A stretch of DNA of 64,000 bases from Ifrita kowaldi. Lineage: Eukaryota; Chordata; Aves; Passeriformes; Cinclosomatidae. Below the pieces are notes generated by a model. That model worked only from the letters and a program-made list of their open reading frames with translations. It was not told the DNA's origin and did no database searches. This document shows, piece by piece, positions 11,561 through 24,470 of the stretch (position 1 is its first letter; each line of letters starts with the position of its first letter). The stretch covers positions 46,429-110,428 of the forward strand of contig VZRS01004545.1 of the NCBI GenBank assembly GCA_013398055.1. Reading direction: 5' to 3'. Position numbers and translations under genes: made by a program.

Positions 11561-14500
11561 CACAGTAAATTAGAAGAGACAGCAACAATGCTGAAACTGA
11601 TTTGAATTTCAGCCAGGACCTGATAGCAACAAGAGCTATATCCAGAGAACTGAGGGGAGGCACCCAAGGACCCGGTGAGTACCCATATAAGCTAAAAGTT
11701 GTTTTTGTTTTAAATTTTCATTTCAGTCCTTACCTAGATTCAGATTCATTATTGATTAGCAAATGCTGATTTCTTCTGCTCTTCTTTGAGCACATGATTA
11801 TGGAAAAGAAACAGTCCTCTTCTGGAAATATTTTCTGTGAGACAAAGCGAAAAATCCTTCTACCACAGCATTTGATGAGTCCTCTTGGAAAGACTGTAAC
11901 TTCTGTAAATGCTCACAGTAAAAAAAGTAGCACTGATATCAAACTATACAGCATGGGAGACTAAGCATTAATTCAAGTCTTATGATAAATTTCTATTATC
12001 TGCATTCAGGTTGCATCTAGAACTCCCAATCAAGACAGGCTTCAGCTGTTCTAAACATTACATCGATATAAATGACAATTTGCACTTTATAGCACTTAGC
12101 ATCTAAATAGACAACATGAAATAAACTGGTGTGAAGTCAAAGAAATGAAAGAAAGATCCCCACTGGCTTTTCACCTAGACACAATCTGTAGGCTATTTAC
12201 TGCATTCAAAAAGCTTGAACTCTGTATTTCTTTCGACAGCCTGAAAACTCATTGATTTTAATGGGAGAGAAGCACAGGAGTATTTTTCCCACGAATGACC
12301 CCTGAATCCAACACTGAGGAGGAATCTGAGGATGAATGCCTTATTGCTTTACAGGCTAACATGGCAGAGGTGGCACAGGAAGGAATAGAAGACAGTCATG
12401 CTTTTGGGAAGGCCATAAGCAGTGTCTCCTGGAACTGCCCGTAGCAGCAACAGAGTCCTTGATTTGCACAATCCTCCCTGAAGAGCTATTCAAGTGCAGA
12501 TGAAGTCAGCACTTTCAAGTTCTGTGAGGGAAGTTTCATTTGGCCCTATTTACACAGCATATCATCTCAATTATTCATGCACACATTTCCTGACACCTTT
12601 GCCATCATAATTAAAAGGGCTCCTGGGGCTATTAAGCCAGAATATGATCCAAGCACAAAACTGTGATGAAGTTAATTGATCTTTACCCTGAACTACTCTA
12701 CCTAGATTATTTCTAGCTTTCACCTGCCATAGGATGTGGCTATATTTTTTGTCTGTAGGATGACAGAGCCCCTTGCAGTTGAGAACCTGCACAACCTGCC
12801 GTGCATCACCAGGTTTCCTCTTGTTGTCCTTTTCAATAAAATAAAGAGACTGATTGTAAGTCTTTTGCCATAAATCAGCTTTGCTTAGATATCATGTAAC
12901 TCTTATTACTCCTTTGTGAAGCCTAAATTGTCAACATAATTTTTCTCAAGCGTGGGCACCAGGACAAGACACACTATTCCCTTAATGTTGCTGTAATATC
13001 ACCTCTCTACTCCTACAGAAGGTATTCTACACCCAGGGATCACATCAGCCTCCTTAGTCACTGCATTGTTCTGACAGCTCCTGTGCTGCGGGTTGCCCAC
13101 GTGACGAGGTTTGTTGCTAATTCTTGAAATCCTGTGATTCATTCAAAGCTGTCTGAGCTACTGCAAGTGAGAGAGTAGAAGTCACTCCAAGTCACCTGGC
13201 ACCCGCTGAGGTGGCCACAGGCAGCGAGGTGTGCAGCAGTGCCTCTGCAGACCACTATTTAAACATTCCTGTCATCCTATGAAAAAAACCCCACACATTT
13301 AGTCACTGAGCAAATTTCTGTGTTGGTCTGAAATAAATCCACTTCGCCATGCTGCCAAGGCCCCATAGCCCACGTTTTTCTCTGGGACATAGTGATAGCA
13401 TAACTTCCTTGGAGAGGAAGAGGCTCTTTTCTGTAGACATATGAATATCTCTCCAAGAAAATAAACAGAGTTAAAAGGTTTTGTTTAGAGAATAGTTGTC
13501 TATTTTCCTTTCCAAATGAACATACAGTGCTACATCTAAAAGCCTATGTAACGATGTAAGGTTTCTGTATGCACATTTATTTACCCAGAAGGTTTTGTTA
13601 TACTATTTAAAGGTTAGACAAAAAAAAAATCAAAGGATTACAAAAGTAGTTGTGTTGTATTGTACAGGTATTATAGCATTATGATATAAGCCAACACAAC
13701 AGAACACCTTTAGTTTCACAAATGTGCTTTTAATTACCATAACTAAAGAGAGGATTCTCATTTTGCAAATATTCTGCCAGGTTTTCTATCTTAGATCTAT
13801 CTTGGATCCAAGTAAAATGATTATGTTCATGCACAATACATTGCAAAAGACTAGAGTGTGCAATACTTTTAACTTTTCTTGTCTGAGATTACAGAGCCAA
13901 GATCCACAAAATTAAAAGTTCACCGTTAAAAGACAGTAAGTTGGCTGTTTAGCTCTGAATACACATTGATGAAATTTGGGGTTAGCTCTGTGCCAACAGA
14001 TAAAGCATGAAGGAAAAGCAAAAAGTAAGACACCCAGAAAAGAATGTATCAGTGTAGGGTCACTGCAAGCCAGAGTAGAGAGTGACAAAAATTTGCTAAG
14101 GGAAATTTGTTCAAAGGGTTAAAACACCTGATTTTTTTTACACCAATAAATCAAAATACAACACACGGCGTATTTTATATATTTTAATTTTTATAATAGT
14201 GCTGGAAACTGAAACATATGCCAGTTCAATATAAAATAGATGTAAATTCATCTCAATTCAGTACCTGCTTATCCATCTTCTGGTACCAGAGCCAATATGA
14301 TCAGGAAAAAATGAACACAGCCTGTGGGTCAATATGTAGATTCTTCATCATGTCTGTCTGTGACAATCTGGGGACTGTGCCTGTGTGTAAACTTTTGTAT
14401 TCTGATTTAAGGTAAGAAATTGATGAGTTGCTGAATGTACTGGTGGATGTGGAGCTGAACTGCCAGATCCATGTCACACACCTTCCAGAGATGGGCAAGC

Positions 14501-16129
14501 AGAGATTTCGTGAAAGTCAATGGCTCCCATTCAAAATAGGACCGTGTCTGGAAAGTCAAATGGCTGAAGGATGAATCAGTTTATCCTAGTTCACCTGATG
14601 TCCAGGAGAGAGGAATGGAAGAATTTTCTTGGATGTGGAGCATAAAACAGCATTAAGCATGGATTCTTCAGTGCTGTGGGGTATAGTGTGATGATACAAC
14701 CCAAGCCTCTCTGACAGCTCTCTGACACCACATGGGGCAGCCCTGCCTCCCCCAGGTTGTGTTCATGTGATCCTGTGGTGACATGGTTCCTGCAGCCAAT
14801 CCAGCAAAAATACTGCTCGCCCTCTGTATCAGAGTTAGTTTTCTACTGGATTAGGTCCCTTGAAATCCTTGCTGTGATACCAAATGAGCTTCAGTGCCAC
14901 AGGAAGGGAAGCTGCTGGAGTACATGGCTGGGGAGGAGGTGGAGTGGGATCACTGCTTTTGGCAGCAAGTAATTATTGGGTCAGGTGAGACGAGCTGTCT
15001 AATCCCACTGTGGGCCTGACAGGATGGGGGTGCACTCGGAGGCACAGAAAGCTTGAGCAGAACAGAAAAGACAACCCTCCTTTCACAGCACGTTGGTTTA
15101 GCTGTGAGATCCAACTCAAACTAAAGGGTAAGTTTCCTGTGATTTGGAGAAGAACAGAAGGCCTCCAAGTCTCTGATCCCAGCCCTAAGAAAGCTCAGAA
15201 GCCTCAGGCAAGGCAAAACACATAGCTACTGATTATTTTGCACAGATCTGTATAATCCTTCAGCTGCCTCAGTAAGGCATGTTCCGTGCTAGCACCCCTC
15301 AAATGCAGGTGCCCAGTGGCTTCCACAACCATACGGCCACAGAGAGATGCTCAGTACTCAGTAACTCCGTGCTACTTTGTGGGAAGGGAGGGACAGAAAC
15401 CTGTGCTTCAGCTAAATGGGAGTGTGGGGTAAAGGGAGGAGCAATTATGTTTTGGGAGATTATAGGATCCAAGCTGTAAAAGGTCTCACTTTCTACAGAG
15501 GGCTGACAGAGGGTTTCTGTGCCAGAAACCAGGGATAGAGCCAGCTCTGTGAGCTGACCAGATTAAAAACAGTGGGAGAACACATAGACCCAATACAGCA
15601 GGCACCACTGAGGAGCAGGACAATGCGATAACCATGGGGCCCAGCTGAATCCCTTTCACAAAATTTTTCCTTGGTGGAATATCAGGAGCCTTTTGTGTCC
15701 AGCCTACATCTGTATTTCCGGACGGCAATGAAATACGACACCACCACCCTCCCTCCCAACGTCCCCCTGCCAACAGTGCCTCATTTACTTTGGGGGGAAA
15801 AATGATTTGCAGTCACTGACCTTGGTTTTTTTGGTTACAGAATCTTTTATCAGTATTCTGGACTGCCTGCTGAGCTAGCCCACATTAATAAACTAAAATG
15901 CAAATGGTGTGCTCATCTCTGCTGACCCCAACTTTGAAACTGGTTTTTCTTTTCCTGCTTCTTATTTTTGACAAAAGAGAGACAGGGATAAGCTTAGAAG
16001 TCAGCAGGTACAGCTGCTAGTCTTTCAAGTGATCTGAATCCCACTTGTCATTAGACAGACTTTCAGTACAGTGGATACTGGGAAGTGGTGATGCTGTAGG
16101 AAATGGTACATGATGGATGCCACTTAGGC

Positions 16130-17560
16130 TAATTAGACAGTTCCATATTTCTCAACCAAATTCTCTCCCTCCTTTCCCTTAACTCTCTCTCATTATGGTT
16201 AATTATTCCCCTCCATCTTGCTGGTTTGTCTGAAAGCCAGCCTTGATGCTAAAGGATCCATGTACATCCATCAGGTTTCAGATAGAGGAAGGAAACATCT
16301 CTGAAAACATCTTCCCTACCTGTGCTAGGAAGTTTTCTCCTATGAGTTCTCTTCACAGTGCAAGACTGCATAAACCAATTCCTGAAGATACTGATATTCA
16401 CACCACCTCTCTTTCGCATGCTCGTAACACTTCTCCATCTTGTTCCCTCTGTCCTTCAGAGCCTTCACTAACATTCCTGTAGTGTGCACACTGTTATTCT
16501 CAATAATCACAGCATTCCCTCATTTCCCTGGCTCAAATCTTACCAAGATTTACTAAAACCACAACTCACACACAGAGGACTTCCAAGCTTCTTTTCTGCT
16601 CTGTCTTGCTTTCTGACATTCTGTTCTTTTCTCTCATTGCAGTACTGAATTCACTCTCCTGACTTCTGCCTCCTTAAATAATGATGTCTTTTTTTATATC
16701 TTCACCGATCCCGGCCTCTGACTTCTGTCATCTCTCTGCCAACTTTCTTTTTCCTCTCAACACTTTCTCTCCTTGGCTTTCACAACTCCATCTTTGCTTC
16801 TCCCTTTTGACAGCTGAGGCTTCCTTTTCCATTCCCATTTGCCATGGAAATCTCAGCAGGCTTTCGCTCTTCTGCCTTTCCTGGTGTATCAGTACTCAGT
16901 CACATTGGCACCAGTGACACGTGCATTGATCTTGGTCTCTCCATCCATCCAGTCCTACATTTTAGCCATCATGTCTTCTTGGGGAAGTGTCTTTGCCAAT
17001 CCAACTTTCATACAACTTCCAAGGAGCCCCCTGAAGTGCTAATCTAATTCCTCTAGTCTCTTTATCAGCATTGTTCTTCTTTTGTCCTACCCTGTTGCTT
17101 GAATTAATCAAAGTCAGTCCTACCTCAAGGCAGACAGACCATGCCCAGGCTTTGCAATCTTTTCTCTCAAAGTCACAGCATTCTTGTATGTTCCCTGCCT
17201 TTTCTTCCCGCCTCTATCCTTATGGGAGACATCTTTAATAGCCCCTTCATCTATATCTCAAACAAAAGTTGGTACGCTTATTCTTACCCATTTTCTCATT
17301 GATTTAAGTCACTTCCCTGACCCTCTCTTTTACCATCATTCAACTTTTAATTTTCTTCCTCCTTCACAGTCACACCCACTTCTGACCACTTTTACTTCTT
17401 ATCATGCCATCTCTGTCTTCTTCTGCTTTACCTGTGATATAAACACTAATCCTTGAAAAATCTGTTGCCACTCCTTTTAAAATACTTATTTTCATTTCAC
17501 CTGAATAGCTATAATACAAACATAAAATTTGGGCAATCTATCTTCCGTCTCCACCCTGTC
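16130..17560. other. pyrimidine-rich, strand-asymmetric block
   Basis: Over about 1.4 kb the plus strand is dominated by C and T. Two hand-counted 60-base lines (16741 and 17341) were 80% and 77% pyrimidine. Words are varied (CTTCTCCC, TTTCCTCTC and similar), so it is not simple repeat. No intact protein frame; frames here give low-complexity Ser/Leu/Phe/Pro protein. It may be an old unclassified retroelement or ancient composition-biased sequence. Confidence 0.5.
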
Positions 17561-18024
17561 TCTTTCAGGTAAACTTGAAGAAACTAGCTAGGAAACTGGA
17601 TTTTTTTTAGCAGTCTAAAAGAAAGAAAAAAATGCCCAATATTGATTAAAGAACAATTTGATGAAACTGATAGAAATGGTTTTAGTGGTTGTTGATTTTT
17701 TACTTCCCCCCACTGAGGGATTAAAATGTACCATGAGCAAATAAATGTAAATTGATGGAAGTCAAGCAATCACAAATATATGAAAGCATCTATTAACTGC
17801 CTGGAGTGCACTGACACAAACATTAAAATATTGTAAAGGATTACATGGGGGATAGAAATTGTGGTTTCACTGCATTGAGAAAGGAAGGAAATTACTGAGA
17901 TGAACTTACAAGGCTAACAGTGTTTTTGCCCAGTCCAGCAATTCCATAGTCTGTTTGAATTTCTGCTTAGTGCTTTCTAACTTAGGGCTTCATCCTCTGC
18001 ACAGTGCTTAGTTCTGGTAATGTC

Positions 18025-18072
18025 CATAGACTCATGGAATAGTTTGGGTTAGCAGGGAACTAAACAAAGCAA
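18025..18072 (-). mobile_element. possible short CR1 3'-end remnant
   Basis: The plus strand reads CATAGACTCATGGAATAGTT then TGGGTTAGCAGGGAACT, resembling a degraded CR1 terminus. The sequence after it does not continue as CR1. Confidence 0.4.
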
Positions 18073-18503
18073 TTTTGCAAGCTGGGAGCCCCAGATCCTG
18101 ATACTCTGTAGATGCAGCTCTGCCACCACTACTATAAGCTATAAGAATGCTTATATTTTTGGAGTATAACCAGTCCCATAAAAACTCTACTGACAGTCTG
18201 CCTAATACTAAAAGCAATGAGTAAGGCTAAACACAAACTTGGATACACTTGAAGATGAGTTCTCTCTCCTTCAAATTTTTTAATCAATATCACACCTGAG
18301 TTCTGACAGAACAAGTGAGCTGTAAAATGTATCCATGCAGAACCCATCTGTAACAAACATCACCTGGGGCACTGCACTTTGTGCTAGTGGAGCACGAAGC
18401 CTGAACGATGGCAGACTGGAGATAACTGAGCAAAGGGGAGCAGTGGAGAAGGCTGGAGTTACAGAAATGTAATTATGCAGTTACTTTAGTCATGCATGGA
18501 GCT

Positions 18504-18605
18504 AGATCATGGAATGGTTTGGGTTGGGAAAAACCTTAAATATTGAGTTCCAACTCCACTTCATGGGCAGGGACATCTTCTCGTAGACCAAGTTTTTCAT
18601 CAGTT
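18504..18605 (-). mobile_element. CR1 LINE 3'-end fragment
   Basis: The plus strand reads GATCATGGAATGGTTTGGGT then TGGGAAAAACCTTAAA and GGGCAGGGACATCTTC..TAGACCA, the reverse complement of a CR1 3' end. Similarity fades near 18605. It lies beside a non-contiguous internal CR1 piece at 18668-19035 in the same orientation. Confidence 0.85.
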
Positions 18606-18667
18606 CAGGCAGGCTTCCTGGCATTTTTTGCTGACTTCCTCTTTCTTGGAGTTCCTCTTTTTTGAGA

Positions 18668-19035
18668 TGGGTCACTCCTGAGGTTGGAGGAGGTGATCCT
18701 TGAATATTAACCAGCTTTCTTGGGCCCCTCTTCCCTCCAGAGCTTTATCCCGTGATACTCTACCAAGCAGATCCCTGAAAAGGCCCAAGTCTGCTCTCCC
18801 GAATTCCAGGGTAGTGACCTTCCTGTGCTCCCTCCTTGCTTCCCTAGGGATCTTGAACTCTACCATTCAATGGTCACTGCAGCCCTGGCTGCCCTTGAGC
18901 TTCATATTCCACACCAGACTTTCCTTGTTGATGAGAACAAGGTCCAGCACACCACCTCTCCTTGGTGGCTCCTCTATTACTTGGAGAAGGAAGTTAACAT
19001 CAATGCATATGGAAAATCACAGGATTCCTGAAACA
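18668..19035 (-). mobile_element. CR1 LINE internal fragment: endonuclease C-terminus and linker
   Basis: Minus-strand translation shows EEPPRRGGVLDLVLINKE, then a GCSDH motif (the conserved SDH of the APE-type endonuclease), then MVEFKI and GLFRDLLGRVSRDKALEG..QESWLIFKDHLLQ, the linker between endonuclease and reverse transcriptase in CR1 ORF2. A stop after SDH shows decay. The reverse-transcriptase portion is missing between this piece and the 3' end at 18504-18605, so the copy carries a large internal deletion or two insertions abut. Confidence 0.85.
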
Positions 19036-19319
19036 GAAGTTAGGCAGGTGAAGGTTTTTCTAAAACTGACCAGCAAAATTTCTATTACCTAGGGGATTTT
19101 TCTCATCCTATTTTTACGTGGAGAACTATGTCTTGCTGCAACTACATCAATATAATTAAAACACAATAAATTAATTCCCTATGAGGGAGTCTGATAAGCT
19201 GTATAAAAGGGACTTACACCAGTCTCTGCTGTATCACTGTGACAGGATATATAACATACACATTTTTGTAGATATGAAATACTCTACTTGGTGCTTGGAG
19301 ATAAAACAGGGAAATCAAA

Positions 19320-19560
19320 CACCGGCTCAGCAGGGGCCGGTAGCATTCCAATGCCTGCAGGGAGAGGAAAGCTGTGCTCCCTGGAGAGGGGGGCTCCCAG
19401 CAGTGCAGAGAGGTTCCCCTGTACCAGGGGGCTTGGGGAGGCTCCAGCTTTGGGAAAGGAAGTCCCAGCCCAGGGAAAGTGGGGTGGGAGGTAGGGGGGT
19501 CCCTGCTGTCTGACACTTCCCAGGCTGGATCCCAGTAAAAAGCAATCTCACCAAGCATCA
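19320..19560. other. GC-rich, G-rich patch
   Basis: The plus strand is G-rich (GAGAGGGGGGCTCCC, GGGGGCTTGGGGAGG, GTGGGGTGGGAGGTAGGGGGG). Several closely spaced G runs could form a G-quadruplex. No CpG-island character and no recognised gene. Confidence 0.4.
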
Positions 19561-20385
19561 GTGGAGACACCAAAAAGCCTGAAAGGTGTGCGGGGAACTG
19601 CCTGAAGGTAAGGGAGGTTTTGGAGAGGCTTGGTGAGAGAACAGTGGCTGGTGGCATAGAGAAGTCTAAAAGGAAAAGTTCCCTGTAACTCTCCTGGATG
19701 GCTGTGAGGGGGTGCCCAGGGAAGCAAGGCATGCCCTGGCAGCAAAACAGCTATTTTGGTCATTAAATCTTAGCCTCCCCCTCCCCATGACACAGGCCAA
19801 GACAAAATGACTCAGGCTCTTTCTACAGTAGATCTCGAAGCAAAACATAATCTCATTAGTACAATAACCTAAGTTACTCATCCACACTTTCTGCAGCCTC
19901 CTTTCAGGCCTCCTACTCTCCCTGGTGTGCCATTTATTTGGTCCAAAAATGCTTTACTCTAAATTAGCACTGCTGTCACAGCTATTCAAGAGAGTTCATC
20001 TCCACAGAGTTTGTATTCCTGTATTAAAAATTGCTTCAAGTCAGCCTTTCTCCCCTTGAGAGCAAGGGGAAAGTTTTCAGCTCATGCCATGCAAAAACCA
20101 CTTTCTGATTTCTCACTAGGCTCGTGCCATGATAGAAAAATGTAATTACTTGAACTGCACAGGGAAGGGCTGGGAAGACTCTAAAGCTCTGCTCTGCACT
20201 CAGTCATATGTATTAATTACATAATGAACATATATCATAAGCAAGTGATCTCAGGCAGTTAAGTCTGAACTCAGGACAGGCCTCTGAAGCCCACTCTGTT
20301 CTTATCACGTTGATACTTTCTGATAACAATTCTAGCACAACTGTTAAAAAAAGTTTAAAAAAATCCAAACCAAACCAAATCACAG

Positions 20386-20396
20386 GAAAGAAAAAA

Positions 20397-20440
<44 letters not shown>

Positions 20441-20444
20441 AAAA
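20386..20444. repeat. (GAAA)n microsatellite
   Basis: About ten uninterrupted GAAA units follow an A-rich lead. The purine/pyrimidine strand asymmetry is complete over nearly 60 bases. Length is probably polymorphic. Confidence 0.95.
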
Positions 20445-23400
20445 CAGATGATGAGGCAGGAGACAATGTAAACCTGTTTGACCAGGTGTGACTGAGCAAA
20501 CATCAACAGACTATAGCAAGTTACTGCAAAAATTGTATGAGGCAAACCCCATCCCCTTCGCTACTGCTCTGGGCGAAGTGTTGCTTTTAGCAGGATCCCC
20601 TTGACTCAGCCTAAGACTCACACAGCCACATTATTGGGATGCAGGCCTTGCCCAGTGGGTGTACTTTACCCTTTAATGACACATTTGAGGTGTTTGTTTG
20701 AAAGCAGATCTGAGCTGCTAGATTGTGAAGTGCCTATACATTAGGTTTGTCTCCTTGGCAGTTCAGCTGATGAGTGGAGCTAATTCTTTAGCCACACTAT
20801 GTGTGCAACATTTATTTTAGCCTCAGAACACATAAAGGCAAGTTGGGAGCAAAATCAGCAAGCTTTAAAATGTGACTGCTCTGTTCCTCCACCAGACACA
20901 CCTGACTAAATTAAACCAACAATGCAGTGGGAAGAAAAGACTATTTTTCATCCTCTTTTTTGGCCAAGATACCTTGGAGTACTAATCCATATCATGTACA
21001 AAGAGGCTGTAAAAACTTCCTTCTAAAATTATAACAACAGAAGAAATTAGGTCAGTTACTAAAGAGTAGGTTGGGTATAATCAAGCTATAACACCCCTGG
21101 GACAAAAAAGGTAATGCTTTTTGAATTTGCATTTTGTCAACTTACACAGCTTATTGCGGTGGGAGGAATTCAAGGCAAATAACACTAGGACAGGATTTGC
21201 CAAAACGTTGGAAAACTGTTTGATCATTAATCTCATTTGCTAAGACTGTGATTAGGGTAACTGCTCTGTATTTCTTTTCACAAACCCGTTGTCCATGGGG
21301 GGATCAGGAAGGACTATCCCCTACCCCATGAAGTGCAGCACAGCCCAGTTTGCCTCTTTGTGCCTTTTTTTTTCCCCCTGAAGCGCCAAATACTTGCCCC
21401 TGAAAAGGCAAATACTGATGGCTGCTTACTGAGTAGCCTAGTGGTAGGATCTACTAAAGTAGTATCTGTTTCATTGTAGTTGTATCTCATTTGCTTTCTA
21501 GGTGATGAGTTATTCTTTGGAGTGAATTTTCTAAGTGGTTACTTAGCAGTGGGAACATAGAGCTGGGTTTTGAATGGACTTCCATAAAAACTTCCTGAAA
21601 TGCTATCTAGTATTTGAAAACACTTCTTGTCTTCAGTGTGGCTGATGGCAACAATAGTGCACAAAGTCTCATGTTGTGTCAGTCGCTGTGCAGTGTATTA
21701 ATGCTGCCCTCAGTTTGGCTCTGAGCTTCCTTTTTTTTTTTTTATTACACAACTGCATAAAAAGGTTCTTGTCTGAATATGAAGCAATATTTGAACACTC
21801 TGTTTTAATTACTAGCACATGCATTTCTGTGACACACATCCCTGTGGAATCTAGGCATTGCCACTTTAATTTAGAAATACTGATATCATTATAATGAGCG
21901 TAATGCAAACCTTAGACTACATAAGACAGAAAGAAGAGCACGGCTCCTGTTCTCTCTCCCTGCAGATTAAAAACTCCCTTGGATACTATAGCATTCTTTT
22001 GTACTGTGGCTGTTGAAGTTTTCTTGTGGGTTGTTTTTTTCCATGCTTATTATTTCAACAAGTAAGTATAAAATGTGTTCAGTTCTAAAGAAAACAAAAC
22101 AATCCTGTTCTTCCTGTCAGTACTACAAGCTCATCCCTATGCTTCAGAAATCCATTGGATTCTTTCCCTCTCAGATCACTAGCTACTAGGGTTCAGTAGG
22201 ATAAGTTTATGCCTTGTTTACATTGCACAACAATGCTGTCTTCAGGTTCTGCTCTCAATGTGTGTGCACAAAATGTAATTGCATCCAGCTCATTTGCTCT
22301 CTCTCTCTGTTATGTTATTTCTGAAGAGCCAAGAGGATTAAAAAAAAAGCAGCAAACATCTGATGTGGTTATTAAACCCAGTTCATCTGACTTTAAGTAA
22401 ACAAAGTAATAAATCTATTAAGAAATAAGATGCAGCTTTTGCAGTTACTTTCCAGGAGACCCATGCCTTAAGGAAGAAAGAGAAATTGAGGAGTTTTATG
22501 CCGGAGGCATTCCTGAGAAAGGTAAGGAGGTATGCAAATAGAAATCTAATCTGGCTCTGACGTATGTGCTTGGGCAGAAAGCTATTGTTAGACAAACATG
22601 TTGTTCCTGAGCAGCACAGCTAACGAAGCCTGATTTCCTACGGATTTGAGTCCTTTGTCCCACATCTCTTTCTCTTCACCACAATAATCCCAGCTCTCCT
22701 CATACCTCCAATCACCCTGCCACTACCAAGAGACAACAAACTGGGGCTGGTCTGGAACTGCAAATATACTCACTGTCGGCACGTGTGTGCTGCCTGGCCA
22801 GCTGGCTGGGACCAACACATAATGGCTGAGAGCCTTTTCTTCAGTCAGGGCAGTAACTTGACTCTGTCCCTTATCCTGCTGCCAGACTTCACAAAATGTT
22901 TAAAAAAACATAATCATGTCCAACACTATCACTCTTTCAACTTTAGTCAAAACCTGGTTTGCCAGAGGGTTAAAAAAATTATTAGGTACAGGACAAACAC
23001 TGATTGTGTAAGCTTTGTTTCCACAGGAAACTAGATTCAGAAGTTCAGCTGCTTTCTCTTCTTAAAAAACAAAAAACCCCAACAGGGCTAATTAGGAAGT
23101 TTTCCCACAGTCATTTTCAGCTGCAGTAGTTTGTGTAAGAAATGGTGACTGACCTGCTGTCTCACACTAATGGTTAATGTCTGATTCATTTTTTTTAATA
23201 AAGAAATGTGTGAAAGCTTCTATTCTGCTGCTAACACTGACACCTTTTAAATGACTAAATATTTCCAGCCTAATGAACAACTATTATTGACCCTTTTCAA
23301 AGAAAAACATGCTGTCCCCTCTGTGGCCTGCTCTCTGTGCACTTCTCCATTCCCAGCTTCAGGAGAGCTCCATTGAACTGCGTTCTCACACTGCCTGGAC

Positions 23401-24390
23401 TTTAGACTACATTGAGCAATAAACATCGTCTGCTCCTAGTGTTCCCTCTGGCTTATTTGCTTGAATTGTGACCTTCTGTTTTGGTTTTGTTGTTTATTCC
23501 AGTTTCTTTAATACACACTCCCACTGCTTCTTCACCAAGCTGCCAACTAAGAACCTGCTTTAAAGGACCTTATCTATTTCTCCTCAGGAAAACTAAAAAA
23601 AGAAGTAAATAACAGAGGACAGGCAAACGAAAAGCTTGCACCTCCCAAATCACTTAATTTCCTCTTCTCATTACACCTGAAAATCTCGATTATGGCAACT
23701 CTTTTATTGGTGGAGGAGGGCAGGATGACAGACAGCCCTTGAGGAGCAGCAGATGTGTGTCATTTTGCCAGAGGCAAAACACGGTGTTGCCAGCAGGAGC
23801 AGGGATTCGGAACAAAGGATGAGAACACACAGGCTTGCAATGCAGTGTTGCAACATCCAAGAGCTGGATGGTGACCAGCAGTTGGGGTTGGTGAACGGAA
23901 AAGGAGAAGAGGTTACGTGTGTCATCAAGACACAAGAAAAGGCTTCTATTTCATGTGTTCTCCTCAAAATGCCTGCAACTTCCCATCAGTCTTACTTGGG
24001 CTGAAGCCAGCTGTTGGAATTGCACCCCAGATCTCCAGCAAGAGGCTGTACAGGACCAAGACAGTGGGGAGCAGCAGAGGTACCCCTTGGAGGTGCCCAG
24101 ACTGAAGTGGGGCAAGGCACTAAGGCTGTGGTGAAATGAGGTGTCTGCAGTTTTGGGTTGAATAAGGAACAGAATGTGCAAATCATACAGGGAGATCAAG
24201 AAGGCTGTAAAACAACCAAATTGCTTGTGAGCCTTCGATTCTGACACTCCAAGAAATGACTTTTCATAGCAGTGTGGGAAAGTCCTTTTTTCAAACCAGG
24301 GCTGTGTGTTCAAAAGTAACTCTGTTCAAATACTAAGGCTGGACACAATGAATGTAAAACAGGGCAGGTGTGTCCTTCTCTGCCCTCCCT

Positions 24391-24470
24391 GTATGTGTGT
24401 ATATTTATTTATTTATTTATTTACACACACACACATACACACACACACACACACATTTCACACACATTTA
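24391..24470. repeat. compound microsatellite (TG)n-(TTTA)n-(CA)n
   Basis: GTATGTGTGT, then four to five TTTA units, then ACACAC tracts with a single T interruption (ACACATACAC) and a second CA run. Compound simple sequence, probably variable in length. Confidence 0.93.

Larger units (their letters stand above)
1..18024. other. gene-poor region left of the CR1 cluster
   Basis: This is mainly AT-rich unique-looking sequence with microsatellites (1321, 3537), small duplications (4864), a GC-rich patch (10.85-11.56 kb) and the pyrimidine block (16.1-17.5 kb). Open frames are short (at most 157 codons), lack recognisable domains and mostly overlap on opposite strands. No coding gene is supported. 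Confidence 0.7.

Noticed and set aside
10994..11563. 157-codon plus frame and overlapping 100-codon minus frame
   Set aside because: Open on both strands because of GC-rich composition; no recognised protein. The patch is reported as possible regulatory sequence instead.
18672..18866. 64-codon minus-strand frame with charged sequence
   Set aside because: CR1 ORF2 linker sequence (QESWLIFKDHLL words), annotated as a mobile element.
20386..20444. CRISPR-like regular spacing
   Set aside because: A plain GAAA microsatellite in a vertebrate genome. There are no spacers or repeats of CRISPR type anywhere in the window.
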